A stretch of 64,000 nt of DNA from Pseudomonadota bacterium (GCA_020160755.1 JAIUPN010000007.1:1-64000); one strand, 5' to 3'. Shown: positions 27,076 through 35,939, numbered from the stretch's first letter. The notes: a model not told the origin generated them from the sequence alone. Program-made: numbers and translations.

Positions 27076-28518
27076 CTATAGTTTCCCGCCGAAGGGCATG
27101 CGCAACGTGATCGACACGTCGGGCGCATCCTCGGTCACGCCGATCTCGAAGCCGAGGTTCACCACGTCGCGCTCGGTCAGGCGGTACGACATGCCGAAAT
27201 TGAGCGAACCGACGTGGAGATAGTTCGACTTCTGGATCGTATCGCCGATCTCCGACCGGGTCGGGAAGATATAATTGTGGCGATAGCCGAGCGAGAAGGA
27301 AAAGCGCGGATTGAGCGCAAAGCCGAAGCCGACGTTGGCCGAAACCGCATCGCCAGGATCGACGCGGCCGACCATTACTTCGCCAACGAGTTTGTTCACG
27401 TCGCGGGGGATGTGGTAAAGATAGGCGACGCCGCCATAGATGACCGCGGGGTCCGACGGCATCAGGAAGTTGAGCCCCGGCTGGACCGCCCAGAAGCCCG
27501 ACCCGGTCGCCAGTCCCGTCGCGACGCCGAATTCGTCATAGCCAATGTCGAACGGCCCCTTGCCGGTGTCCGATTTGACGCGCAGCGACCCGACGAAAAT
27601 CGGCTTTTGCCCGACCGGACGGTTGAACTGGTAACGCAGCGACAATTCGGCATCGCCGACCCCGTCCTCGCGCAGCGCGATCGACCGGACGATCCCCTCG
27701 TCGCGCTGCTGGACGACCTCGATGCGGTCGTTGCGATAAAGATAGGGGACGCGAACCTCGACTTCGAGCCGGTCCGAAATCCCGTATCGCAGCGAACCCG
27801 TCCCGACCAACGTGTCGCGGTCGGCATCGGTCGCCTCGATCAGCCCGATCTGGATTCCGGGGATCAATTCGATCCCGCGAAACACCAGTCGATTGGTCGA
27901 CGAGCGCGTATATTCGATCGACGGTTCGAAAATGAGATGGCCGGCGCGCGTCAGCACGCCTTGTCCTTCGGGAACCGCCGCGACGCGTTCGGCGGTCGAC
28001 TCGCTCGGCGGCGGCGCCTCGCCGACGGGCGCGTCGGGCAGCGCGACGGCCGTGCTGCCCGGACCCGGAAGCGCCGGACCGGCTCCGACACCCTGCCCCA
28101 TGCCGGTCCCGCGAAACATGTCGAGCGGCGCCTCGGCAAGCGCAAGGGACGAGAGCCGGTCGATCTGCGCCTGCTGGGTGATGAGCTGGCCCTGCATTTT
28201 CACAATATGTTGCCGCTGCTCGGCGAGCATGACGTTCTGCTGATCGATCAGCGCGCGCTGTTCGGCGATGATCCGGCGCTGCGCCTCGATCTCGCTTTCG
28301 ACGCGCGCGGCCGGTTGACCTTCGGCGATGCCGCCCGGCCCCGCTACCGCCGCCGCTCTCCACGTCGTCGCCGCATCGAGGAAGGGGAGCGCCTCGCACA
28401 GGCATTCGAGCGCCAGCGCGTCCTGGGCCCTTGCCTGAGGGACGATGAAAATGGCCGAGAGGCCGACGGCGGCTGCGCCCAGATGGCGCAGTCTGGTGGG
28501 GGGTGAGAAAATGATCAT
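27076..28518 (-). CDS. Coiled-coil plus beta-barrel outer-membrane protein (FapF-like)
   Basis: 480 residues. A signal peptide (ends QARAQ) comes first. A Gln/Glu-rich coiled coil follows at about residues 72-128 (EAQRRIIAEQRALIDQQNVM and on), then a Gly/Pro linker, then from about 190 a series of amphipathic beta strands ending in LRMPFGGKL, i.e. an outer-membrane barrel of the 'phenol MetA pathway'/FapF type. Pseudomonas FapF has this same build (trimerising N-terminal helix, then a barrel pore) and secretes amyloid subunits. It converges on the secreted-protein operon and starts within the stop of the Crp-type regulator (ATGA). Secretion role is inferred from architecture and context. Confidence 0.75.
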   Translation of the reverse strand: MIIFSPPTRLRHLGAAAVGLSAIFIVPQARAQDALALECLCEALPFLDAATTWRAAAVAGPGGIAEGQPAARVESEIEAQRRIIAEQRALIDQQNVMLAEQRQHIVKMQGQLITQQAQIDRLSSLALAEAPLDMFRGTGMGQGVGAGPALPGPGSTAVALPDAPVGEAPPPSESTAERVAAVPEGQGVLTRAGHLIFEPSIEYTRSSTNRLVFRGIELIPGIQIGLIEATDADRDTLVGTGSLRYGISDRLEVEVRVPYLYRNDRIEVVQQRDEGIVRSIALREDGVGDAELSLRYQFNRPVGQKPIFVGSLRVKSDTGKGPFDIGYDEFGVATGLATGSGFWAVQPGLNFLMPSDPAVIYGGVAYLYHIPRDVNKLVGEVMVGRVDPGDAVSANVGFGFALNPRFSFSLGYRHNYIFPTRSEIGDTIQKSNYLHVGSLNFGMSYRLTERDVVNLGFEIGVTEDAPDVSITLRMPFGGKL

Positions 28519-29231
28519 AGCCCTGCTCCCGGCCCGGCGAACGCGCCGCGTTGGCGCATCACCGCGATATTGTCGATCGCCGCACCAATCTCTTCGCCAG
28601 CGATGGCGCGCAGTCCCTCGATATCGACGAGGCGGCACAATTGGGGGCCTTCGAGTTCGATCAGGCCCTGACGTACAAAGCCCGAAATCGTCCGGCTGAC
28701 GGTATGGATGGTCAGGCCCAGATGGTCGGCAATATCGCTGCGTGTCATCGGCAGGGGAATGCTGCCGAACGCCGACGACCGCTTGGCCGCAATCAGCAGG
28801 AAGGCGGCGACGCGCTCGTTGGCGTTACGGCGCCCGAGCAGAAAGATGCACTGATTCGCGCTGTCGAGCGCCCGTTCGAGCGCGCGGCTCTGCCCCGACG
28901 CGGCGGGCTCGGCGTTCGACACCGGGCGGCGCGTCAGGATCGTGTTGGTGACCGCTTCGGCCGCTGCGTCGCGGTTGCCGTAGCCGACGCCGAAGACATC
29001 GCCCTGATAGAAGAAGCCCGTTAGCTGGCGGTGCCCGTCGAGATGGAAATGGCACGTGCGGACGGTGCCCGATACGACTTCGAACCAGCAATCCCCTGGA
29101 TCGCCTTGAGAGAATATGATCTCTCCCTTTCGGAATTTCAGGATGGTGTCCTGGGGGATCCCCCCGCGGTGAAATTCTGCCAGACCTTGCACGCCACGTC
29201 TCCAACTGAATTGGTACTGCGGCGACCCCAT
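28515..29231 (-). CDS. Crp/Fnr-family transcriptional regulator
   Basis: 238 residues: a cyclic-nucleotide-binding-type beta roll (FRKGEIIFSQGDPGD, about 33-47) and a C-terminal winged helix (TRSDIADHLGLTIHTVSRTI, about 163-182), as in FixK/Crp regulators. The N-terminal Cys cluster of Fnr is not present, so it is probably not an Fe-S oxygen sensor of that kind. Start uncertain: GTG at 29192 has GGAG seven bases upstream, whereas ATG 29231 has no clear ribosome site. Co-translated with the barrel protein. Confidence 0.82.
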   Translation of the reverse strand: MGSPQYQFSWRRGVQGLAEFHRGGIPQDTILKFRKGEIIFSQGDPGDCWFEVVSGTVRTCHFHLDGHRQLTGFFYQGDVFGVGYGNRDAAAEAVTNTILTRRPVSNAEPAASGQSRALERALDSANQCIFLLGRRNANERVAAFLLIAAKRSSAFGSIPLPMTRSDIADHLGLTIHTVSRTISGFVRQGLIELEGPQLCRLVDIEGLRAIAGEEIGAAIDNIAVMRQRGAFAGPGAGL

Positions 29232-29547
29232 TTGCGAGTCTCATGTGCCTTTGGGCATCGTGAATCCATCCGAAGAAAGACGTAGGAATTCGCGTGCCCA
29301 ATTAACCTAGCAAAAATCACTACGTATTATTCCTTAGGAACTGTTTGGAATATAGTATTTGATTTCAATATCATAATCGAATTGACATCAACAATGTCGC
29401 TAAATTTTCCGTCAAGCCGAGTTAATTGCTAAACAGGACGCAAAAGGATATTATGCAAACAGAGCAGGTGGGGTAGCGGCATTGCCGCGCGTTAAAGCTG
29501 CTTGTCGGTCGCTATTGTCCACGCCTTGGGTGTCAGGGGATTGCGCC
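29232..29547. other. AT-rich intergenic regulatory region
   Basis: 316 bases, clearly lower in GC than its surroundings between about 29300 and 29460, with no credible gene. It contains two TTGANNTCAA palindromes (TTGATTTCAA at 29359-29368 and TTGACATCAA at 29382-29391), 23 bases centre to centre. It lies between the Crp-type gene (leftward) and the HTH gene (rightward) and probably carries their promoters. Confidence 0.55.
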
Positions 29548-29814
29548 GTGCATCGAAACGCCTTGAATGTTGAACCGCATCTGACCTTTCGCGAACATCA
29601 AATCCTCGAGCTGGTCGCCGTGGGGTGGTCGGCCAAACAGATCGCGCTCGAAATCAGTATCGCGCCACGCACCGTGGAGCGGCACATCGAAAATGTCCGC
29701 CTGAAACTGAACGCTCGAAACCGGGCGCATCTGATCACGCAGGCGATGCACCTCGGCCTGCTCGTCATCGAAACCCCGGCACCCGACGAACCGACCCTCT
29801 TCGAATTCAAATGA
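29548..29814 (+). CDS. Stand-alone LuxR/GerE-type HTH protein
   Basis: 88 residues consisting almost only of a LuxR-type HTH: LTFREHQILELVAVGWSAKQ, then IAPRTVERHIENVRLKLNAR, then a short tail ending in LFEFK. There is no receiver or ligand domain. I chose GTG 29548 because AGGGGA lies eight bases upstream; an in-frame TTG at 29482 would add 22 residues of poor quality. It is divergent from the Crp-type regulator of the FapF-like gene and may act on the same locus, which is inference. Confidence 0.75.
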   Translation: MHRNALNVEPHLTFREHQILELVAVGWSAKQIALEISIAPRTVERHIENVRLKLNARNRAHLITQAMHLGLLVIETPAPDEPTLFEFK

Positions 29815-29901
29815 TCGATGGCGCGCCCGGCAGGAATATGACGGGCAGTCAAATCATCGGGAAACTTCAGTCCCGTTACCTGCCTGAACCGGAATTCGGC
29901 G

Positions 29902-31035
29902 CTATTGCGGCGCCCCCGTCAGCAAGGTCGCGCGAAGCCGGTCGATCGCGGCATCATCCAGACCAAGCCCCTCGCGAACATAGCGGTCGAACGAGCCATA
30001 GCGTTTATCGACTTCGGCAAAGGCCGCTTCGATATAGGCGGCACGCACGGTCAAGACCGGCTCGAGATTTTCGCGCGCGACAGGCGTCGGCAATCGGCCG
30101 AGCATAGCGATCGTCGCCTCGTTCTTGACGCGCAGATAGTCGTTGCTGGCAAGGTAATCGGCCATCACCGTTTCGCGCGGCACGCCGAGCAGGGTCAGAA
30201 TCACCGCACTAGCCCAGCCCGTGCGGTCCTTGCCCGACGTACAATGATACAGCATCGGCCCGGCGCCTTCGGCGCCGATGCGGGAGAGCAGCGTGTGATA
30301 GGCGCTGCGCGCGCTGTTCAGGGAGACGAAATCGCGGTTGGCCTCGGCCAGCATCTCCGCGCCCTTGCCCGCGGCGATCGTCGCCATCGCCTGACGCATG
30401 TCGCCGCCGACGCTGCCCTTGCTGTCCGCGACGACGTCGAGCAGGAGATGCTCGGCGCCGGCGGGCAGGCGATCGGGCTCATGACTGCGTTCGCTTGCCG
30501 TGCGCAGGTCGGCGACAAGCGCGAGGCCCAGATCGCCCATGGCGCCGAGGTCGCTGTCGCTGAGGCGGTCGAGCTGATCCGAACGGTAGATCATTCCCAT
30601 CCTGACCCAGCGGCCGTCGGTCGTCCGGTAACCGCCGACGTCGCGCAAATTGGGGATTGTCTTGAGATGAAGTCCGCGATCCGCGATGACCAGCGGCGCG
30701 CCATGATCGGGAACGAGCGCAAAAAACCAGCGCTTGCCGGGAACAAGGCCCGAAATCCGGAGGCTGCCCGTCGCATCCCCCTGTCCCACTGGTTTCGTCC
30801 GGTCGCTCACCGCGGAATCGGTGCCCGCATATACCCGGACCTGCCCCGCGCCGGGCGCGGACCAGTTGATCGTGCCGTCCGCCGACACGCTGGCGGCCGT
30901 GAAGGGAATGACGCCTGACTGTTCGGCAACCGCGCTGGCGACCGGCCGCTTGTCGATCGTCGTACAGGCCGGCAGCGTCAGGACCAATGTCGCCGCAAGC
31001 GTGGCCCGCCACATCAGGTGATCGCGATTCCTCAT
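29902..31035 (-). CDS. Lipoprotein with tyrosine-phosphatase domain
   Basis: 377 residues. The lipobox LPAC ends a signal peptide, so the protein is a periplasm-facing lipoprotein. A small fibronectin-like beta domain (about residues 45-125) precedes a Tyr-phosphatase3-type domain starting at NLRDVGGYRT, with the P-loop HCTSGKDRTGWAS (CX5R). The start at 31035 has GGAAGGAG upstream. Last gene of a minus-strand group headed by a TBDR and also containing a metallophosphoesterase, so dephosphorylation of an imported compound is a reasonable guess. Confidence 0.85.
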   Translation of the reverse strand: MRNRDHLMWRATLAATLVLTLPACTTIDKRPVASAVAEQSGVIPFTAASVSADGTINWSAPGAGQVRVYAGTDSAVSDRTKPVGQGDATGSLRISGLVPGKRWFFALVPDHGAPLVIADRGLHLKTIPNLRDVGGYRTTDGRWVRMGMIYRSDQLDRLSDSDLGAMGDLGLALVADLRTASERSHEPDRLPAGAEHLLLDVVADSKGSVGGDMRQAMATIAAGKGAEMLAEANRDFVSLNSARSAYHTLLSRIGAEGAGPMLYHCTSGKDRTGWASAVILTLLGVPRETVMADYLASNDYLRVKNEATIAMLGRLPTPVARENLEPVLTVRAAYIEAAFAEVDKRYGSFDRYVREGLGLDDAAIDRLRATLLTGAPQ

Positions 31036-31055
31036 TTTCAGGCTCCTTCCAGCGC

Positions 31056-31841
31056 TCAACCGCGCTGCGACGAGATATTGCCGCCGTCGACGACGAGTTC
31101 GGCGGCGGTGATGTAGCTCGCTTCATTCGAGAGCAGGAAGCGGACGGCGCGGCCGATCTCCTCGGGCACACCGATGCGTTCGAGCAGGATGCGCTTTTCG
31201 AAAAAGCCCTCGGGCAAATTGTCGACAGCGGGCTTCATCATCGGGGTCATGATCTGGCCGGGCGATACCGAATTGATCCGGATCTTGTCGCGCGCCAGCC
31301 GGTCGGCGAGCGAGCGGACGAGCGAGAGCATGCCGCCCTTCGCCGCGCTGTAGATGGGGTTCATCGCGTTGCCGAGCGTTGCGTTGATCGACGTGATGGC
31401 AACCACCGCCGACCCCGGATTGGCGGCGAAGTCGCCGTGGAGCTGCTGCGTCAGCAGCGCGAGTGGACGCAGATGCGTGTTGATGCCCGCCGCCCAGCTT
31501 TCGGGCGTGATGCCTTCGAGCGAGGCGGTGTCGACGATGCCCGCGGCGTGGACCAGCCCGCCCAGCGCGCCGAGCGCATTGCGGCTGGCGGTGATCGCGG
31601 CCGGATAGGCCTCCAGATCGGTCAGGTCGACGCCGATGCCGATGGCCTTTGCGCCTAATTCCTGCGCGATCGCCGCTGCCTCAGCCTCGGCCTTGCCGGC
31701 ATTGATATCCCAGAGCGCGACCGCCCGGCCGACCGCCGCCAGCGCGCGCGCCGAAGCGAGCCCGATCCCGGACGCCCCCCCGGTGACGATGACAGCGGTC
31801 CCGGGCGCGCCGGGGGCGGGCGAAAGATCAGTGAAACTCAT
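31056..31841 (-). CDS. Short-chain dehydrogenase/reductase
   Basis: 261 residues, classical SDR: cofactor motif TGGASGIG (about 20-27), HAAG (about 98-101), catalytic Ser in ITSIN and YSAAK (Tyr and Lys), and a C-terminal ELVVDGGNISSQRG. The residue after the second beta strand is Asp (LWDIN), favouring NAD over NADP. It sits between a periplasmic metallophosphoesterase and the phosphatase lipoprotein and next to a steroid cluster. A hydroxysteroid or alcohol substrate is possible but unproven. Confidence 0.87.
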   Translation of the reverse strand: MSFTDLSPAPGAPGTAVIVTGGASGIGLASARALAAVGRAVALWDINAGKAEAEAAAIAQELGAKAIGIGVDLTDLEAYPAAITASRNALGALGGLVHAAGIVDTASLEGITPESWAAGINTHLRPLALLTQQLHGDFAANPGSAVVAITSINATLGNAMNPIYSAAKGGMLSLVRSLADRLARDKIRINSVSPGQIMTPMMKPAVDNLPEGFFEKRILLERIGVPEEIGRAVRFLLSNEASYITAAELVVDGGNISSQRG

Positions 31842-31895
31842 TGCGAAACAATCTCCATGTACGGGCTATTTTTGTCCCGGGTGCCGATGCCCGCG

Positions 31896-32933
31896 TCAGC
31901 GAGCCTTGACGACCGGTGACGGCCCCTGCTTTCCGAAAAAACCGTCGAGCTTCAAATTGCTGACGCGCGGCGCGCCGTCGGCGACCGAAACCCACATGAC
32001 ATGATCGACCACCGCGGGATCGTCGGTCGCGCCGCCGGGCATGCCGCCCGTCGTGCCGAGCTGGACATAATCCTGCCCCCCGCGCTCCTCATAGGCATAT
32101 TTGTGATAATGACCCGCCAGCACTGTGTAGGGGCGTCCCTTCAGCATTGTCTCGATCTCGCGAAATGCGGGCGAATCCACTTTCCATGCGGGCCGGTGCA
32201 TCAGCACGAAGGTCCAGCGTGCCTTCGGGTTCTTCGCCAGCGCCTCGCGCACCATCTTGACCTGATCGGCGCTGAACGCGACATTCTCCGAACCCCGGAT
32301 CTTGCCCGCCAGCTCAGCCAGCTTCGGGTCGCCCGCAAACAGCGCCTCGGCCTTCGCGGGCTCGCCCTGGAGCGCCTCGAACACCGTCTTCATCGCCTCG
32401 CCGCCATATTGCTGAAACAGCGCCATGCGCGCGATCCTGGGCTGGGGCGGATCCTCGGTATTGAGGACGAGGAACAGCGCCCCCTTGTAGGTGAAGCTGT
32501 AATAATCGGCGCCCAGACGCTTGCGCCATTCGCTCCGCTGCACCTCGTTGGTCAGGTCGTGATTGCCCGGCACATAGAAGAAAGGGACGCTCAGCCGGTT
32601 GATCGCGGCATTGACCTCGTCCCATTCGTTGCCGAGCTGCGCCCGGTCCTCGCTATTGCCCTCGATCAGGTCGCCGATGTTGATGACGAAATCGGGATGC
32701 AGCGCCTCGACCTTGTCCATCGCATCCTCGAACACCCCGGGGCGGTGCTTGCCGGTGCGGTCGCCGATGACGACGAAACGGAACTCATCGGCACCGCCCG
32801 CGAAATCCTTTTGCGTGCGCGCGACGTCGGGCGTGCCTGCGCGAAAGTCCTTCACCCCCTGCCCGGCGCCGATGGCGACGCCGGGCAGCGAGAGAACGAG
32901 CACGCCGCCGAGCAGCATGGCAGCATATCGCAT
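31896..32933 (-). CDS. Exported metallophosphoesterase
   Basis: 345 residues with a signal peptide (ends GVAIGA). It has the calcineurin-like metal site in order: GDRTGKH (about 58), NIGDLIEGN, VPGNHDL, and near the C-terminus VLMHRPAW and LAGHYHKYAYEE. AGGGGA precedes the ATG. It begins 12 bases after the TBDR stop, so the two are in one transcript. Works in the periplasm on a phosphoester; substrate unknown. The first motif has Arg-Thr where many members have Pro/His (GDPH or GDTH), which may reflect a subfamily. Confidence 0.87.
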   Translation of the reverse strand: MRYAAMLLGGVLVLSLPGVAIGAGQGVKDFRAGTPDVARTQKDFAGGADEFRFVVIGDRTGKHRPGVFEDAMDKVEALHPDFVINIGDLIEGNSEDRAQLGNEWDEVNAAINRLSVPFFYVPGNHDLTNEVQRSEWRKRLGADYYSFTYKGALFLVLNTEDPPQPRIARMALFQQYGGEAMKTVFEALQGEPAKAEALFAGDPKLAELAGKIRGSENVAFSADQVKMVREALAKNPKARWTFVLMHRPAWKVDSPAFREIETMLKGRPYTVLAGHYHKYAYEERGGQDYVQLGTTGGMPGGATDDPAVVDHVMWVSVADGAPRVSNLKLDGFFGKQGPSPVVKAR

Positions 32934-32945
32934 CGCGAATCCCCT

Positions 32946-35126
32946 TTAGAATTCGATGCTCAGGTCGACGCCATAGGTGCGCGGTTCGCCAAACAGCGCG
33001 CCGGGGCGGCCGATGTTGAACTGGGTGACATAATATTCCTCGTCGGTCAGGTTGCGGCCCCACAGGCTGACGCGAAGGCCATCCACCCCCGGGATGTCGG
33101 CCAGCGTCAGCCGCGCGTTGAGCAGGCCATAGTCGCCGACGATATATTTGCCGCTCGAGATGCTCGAACTGACAAACTTGTCGCTCTGCATCGTGTAGTT
33201 CACATTGGTCGAAAATGTGCCAACCGGCGTCGGCGGCAGGTCATAGTTGGCGTCGAACGCAACCGTGTGTTTCGGCGCGTTCGAGAAGCGGAAATTGGCC
33301 GAAATGTCGGCGCCCGTCGCGTCGACAACCTCGTCATATCGGGCGTCGAGATAGCCGTAGTTGATCGTGAAACGCAGCGCGCGAACGGGCGCGAGCGTCA
33401 GATCGGCCTCGATGCCCTTCACCGTCGCCTTGCCTGCGTTGAGCACGTCGGTGATCCGGACATTGGTCGGATCGGACTGCACGTTGATCTGGATATCCTT
33501 GTACTTCGACTGGAAAGCCGCGACGTTGAAGCGCAGCTTGTTGTCGAGGAACTGGCTCTTCATGCCGAGTTCGTAGGACCAGAGCGTTTCCGAATCGAAC
33601 CCCTGGTTGAAGCGCGCGATCGAGCTGGCGCGGGTATTGTAGCCGCCGGACTTATAGCCCTTCACCACCTTGCCATAGACATGCACATTTTCGGCGACAT
33701 CGTAAGCGAGAATGACGCTGGGGCTGAAATCCTTGAACTTGCGGCTGCCGTCGCCGACGCCGGGCACAGGCACGATCGGCCCTTCATTGACCTGGGTCGA
33801 GCGCGCGAGCGTCGCTTCGCGCTTGTCCCAGCTCTGGCGCGCACCGATCGTCAGGTGAAGACGCCGGTCGAGCCATTCGGGGCTATAGGTCGCCTGACCG
33901 AACAGCGCCCAGGACTCGTTCTCGATCGTCGTGGTCGTGAAGCTGCGCGTCCGCGTCGGCGGGCTGAAGCTGTTGCTGAAATTGTCGCCTTCCTCGGAGA
34001 ACCAATAGCCCCCAACGACATATTCGAGCTGGCGATCGAGCGCGTCGCCGACAAATTGCAGCTCCTGGCTCCACTGATCCTGCGTGGCGCGGCTGCTGTT
34101 TTTCTGAAGCGGCGTCGCGCCGAGCACGCCCGTCAGATAATCCTGATTCTGGAAGTTATCGAGCTTGCGATACCCCGTGATCGAGCGGATGGTGAGCGAG
34201 TCGGTGGCGTTCCATTCACCGATCAGGCTGTGCCCCTCCGACGTCACATCATTGGCGAGCAGGTCGCGGACCAGCGGGCTGCCTGCCTTGGGGCGCGGCA
34301 CCGTCAGCGGATGCAGCGGTGAGAAGGCGACGTAGATCGGCGTGTCCTGAATCTCCGAACGGTCATAGCTGTAGCGCAGGCTGAATGTGTCGGCGGGTTG
34401 CCACAACACATCGGCGCGCATCGCCTGGCGATCCTTGTCGCCCCAGCGCTTCACCCCGGTGCCGGGGTTCTTCACAAAGCCGTCCTGCTGGATGTTCGCA
34501 TAGGAAAAGCGCGCCGCAAGCGTGCTGCCGATCGGCACATTGACCGCGGCCTTGAAGCGGCGATTGTCATAATTGCCGAGCGTCACCTGCCCCTTGAAGC
34601 CGAAATCACCGAGTTCGGGCTTTTTTGTGATGAAGTTGATCGCGCCGCCCGTCGCGTTGCGGCCGTAAAGCGTGCCCTGCGGCCCGCGCAGCACCTCGAC
34701 GCGCTCAAGCTCGGCAACTTCGAGCGCCTGCCCCTGGCTGCGCGCGACATAGACGCCATCCATATAGACCGCGACGCCGGCATCCTGCGTGATCTGGTCG
34801 TCGCTGAGGCCGACGCCGCGCATGAAAATCTGCGTGGTCGCGGCGCTGTTGGGGTGCGGGGTAAGCTGGAGGTTGGGGACATTGGCGCGCAGGTCGGTGA
34901 GCCCGCTGATGCCCCGGGTCTCCAGATCGCCGGCAGTGAAGGCGGCGATCGAGATCGGGGTGTCCTGAAGCGATTCTTCACGCTTTTGTGCGGTGACGAC
35001 GATTTCACCAAGGCCCGACGCCTCGTCGGATGTAGCTTCGGCGCTCTGCGCCAAAGCCGGATGCGCCGCGGTCATCGCGAGCGTGCAAAGCAGCAGACGG
35101 ACCCGCGGCCCGGAAACCTTGTTCAT
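32946..35126 (-). CDS. TonB-dependent receptor (FecA/CirA-type sphingomonad receptor)
   Basis: 726 residues, complete. It has a signal peptide (ends HPALAQ), TonB-box region EIVVTAQKREESLQDTPISI, a plug with ERVEVLRGPQGTLYGRNATGGAINFIT, and a barrel ending in YGVDLSIEF. The start at 35126 has GGAGGGG six bases upstream. This 'AQKREESLQDTP' subfamily is expanded in sphingomonads and often linked to hydrophobic or aromatic substrates. It is divergent from a TetR gene across two operators, is co-transcribed with two phosphatases and an SDR, and is close to the steroid cluster. Confidence 0.93.
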   Translation of the reverse strand: MNKVSGPRVRLLLCTLAMTAAHPALAQSAEATSDEASGLGEIVVTAQKREESLQDTPISIAAFTAGDLETRGISGLTDLRANVPNLQLTPHPNSAATTQIFMRGVGLSDDQITQDAGVAVYMDGVYVARSQGQALEVAELERVEVLRGPQGTLYGRNATGGAINFITKKPELGDFGFKGQVTLGNYDNRRFKAAVNVPIGSTLAARFSYANIQQDGFVKNPGTGVKRWGDKDRQAMRADVLWQPADTFSLRYSYDRSEIQDTPIYVAFSPLHPLTVPRPKAGSPLVRDLLANDVTSEGHSLIGEWNATDSLTIRSITGYRKLDNFQNQDYLTGVLGATPLQKNSSRATQDQWSQELQFVGDALDRQLEYVVGGYWFSEEGDNFSNSFSPPTRTRSFTTTTIENESWALFGQATYSPEWLDRRLHLTIGARQSWDKREATLARSTQVNEGPIVPVPGVGDGSRKFKDFSPSVILAYDVAENVHVYGKVVKGYKSGGYNTRASSIARFNQGFDSETLWSYELGMKSQFLDNKLRFNVAAFQSKYKDIQINVQSDPTNVRITDVLNAGKATVKGIEADLTLAPVRALRFTINYGYLDARYDEVVDATGADISANFRFSNAPKHTVAFDANYDLPPTPVGTFSTNVNYTMQSDKFVSSSISSGKYIVGDYGLLNARLTLADIPGVDGLRVSLWGRNLTDEEYYVTQFNIGRPGALFGEPRTYGVDLSIEF

Positions 35127-35177
35127 CGTAATCCCCTCCATCGAACATTCGGGCGAATCTTCGCCTCGACTTATGAT

Positions 35178-35219
35178 TCTACCTTCATGTAGGTAGATTT
35201 CTACCGTCATGAAGGTAGA
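35178..35219. promoter_or_regulatory. Tandem 20-bp TetR-type operators
   Basis: Two imperfect palindromes of the form TCTACC-N8-GGTAGA at 35178-35197 and 35200-35219, with a 22-base centre spacing. The whole block is itself symmetric: TCTACCTTCATG on the left matches CATGAAGGTAGA on the right. It lies 51 bases before the TBDR start and 70 before the TetR start, so it can control both. Confidence 0.8.
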
Positions 35220-35289
35220 TTGCAAGCGCGATTTGATTGCGCCAAAAGGGCGGGCGCCCGCGGGCGCCGATACGGAAGGTTTTTGAGCA

Positions 35290-35922
35290 TTGAACGTGAA
35301 GCCCATCAGACACGCGCGCGGCGAGGCGACGCGCCAGGCAATTCTCGAGGCGGCCGAGACCGTTTTCGCCGAAGTCGGCTTCACCACGGCGCGCCTCGAA
35401 GACGTCGCCGCGGCCGTCGGAATCCGCCGCCCGTCGATCGTCTATTATTTCTCCAACAAGCAGGAGCTTTATGACGCGGTCGAGGAGGATATTTTCGCCT
35501 CGATGCACCGCGAAGCTCTCGCCGGCATCGCGCAGCACGACAAGCCGATCGACAAGTTGCTCGCGCTGTTCGACGGATGGCTCGACTTCCTCGTCGCGCG
35601 GCCATCCGCAGCACGGATCATCCAGCGCCTTGTCGCTGACATCTCACCGCGTCGCGGCGACCCCACGCAATTCTCGAACATACTTCTGCGCGATGTCGAG
35701 GTCGTAGTGAACGAAGGCGTCGCCGTCGGCGACTTTCGCCCGCTGCCGCCGATGCACGTCGTCAACGCGGTTGGATCGAGCTCGCTCTTCTATGTGTGCA
35801 ACAGCAAGCAGCTCGGTTCGAACCGCAGCTATGACGCCGCCGACCCCGCGGAACTCAAAAGCTTTCGCGCGCTGCTTCATTTGCTGACGCGTGCTGCCGT
35901 GGCGCCGGAGCAAGCCGGCTAA
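35290..35922 (+). CDS. TetR-family regulator of the divergent TBDR operon
   Basis: 210 residues. The N-terminal HTH is RLEDVAAAVGIRRPSIVYYF (about residues 37-56), preceded by the usual TRQAILEAAETVFAEVGF. The ligand domain is unassigned. The start is TTG 35290 with GGAAGG about ten bases upstream; GTG 35296 is an alternative. By position it represses the TBDR-phosphatase operon and itself through the tandem palindromes. Confidence 0.87.
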   Translation: MNVKPIRHARGEATRQAILEAAETVFAEVGFTTARLEDVAAAVGIRRPSIVYYFSNKQELYDAVEEDIFASMHREALAGIAQHDKPIDKLLALFDGWLDFLVARPSAARIIQRLVADISPRRGDPTQFSNILLRDVEVVVNEGVAVGDFRPLPPMHVVNAVGSSSLFYVCNSKQLGSNRSYDAADPAELKSFRALLHLLTRAAVAPEQAG

Positions 35923-35939
35923 CGGCCGCCACCCACGCC

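Noticed and set aside
29829..29884. GGCAGG...CCTGCC nested stems between the HTH gene and the phosphatase lipoprotein
   Set aside because: Long loops and imperfect inner pairing; may be a weak terminator, but support is insufficient.
32001..34322. 773-codon plus-strand frame opposite metallophosphoesterase and TBDR
   Set aside because: No motif and composition of an antisense shadow.
35290..35922. TetR protein as the KstR2 of the steroid cluster
   Set aside because: It lies over the divergent TBDR-phosphatase promoter with its own operators, its sequence does not resemble KstR2, and no similar operator was seen before ipdA.
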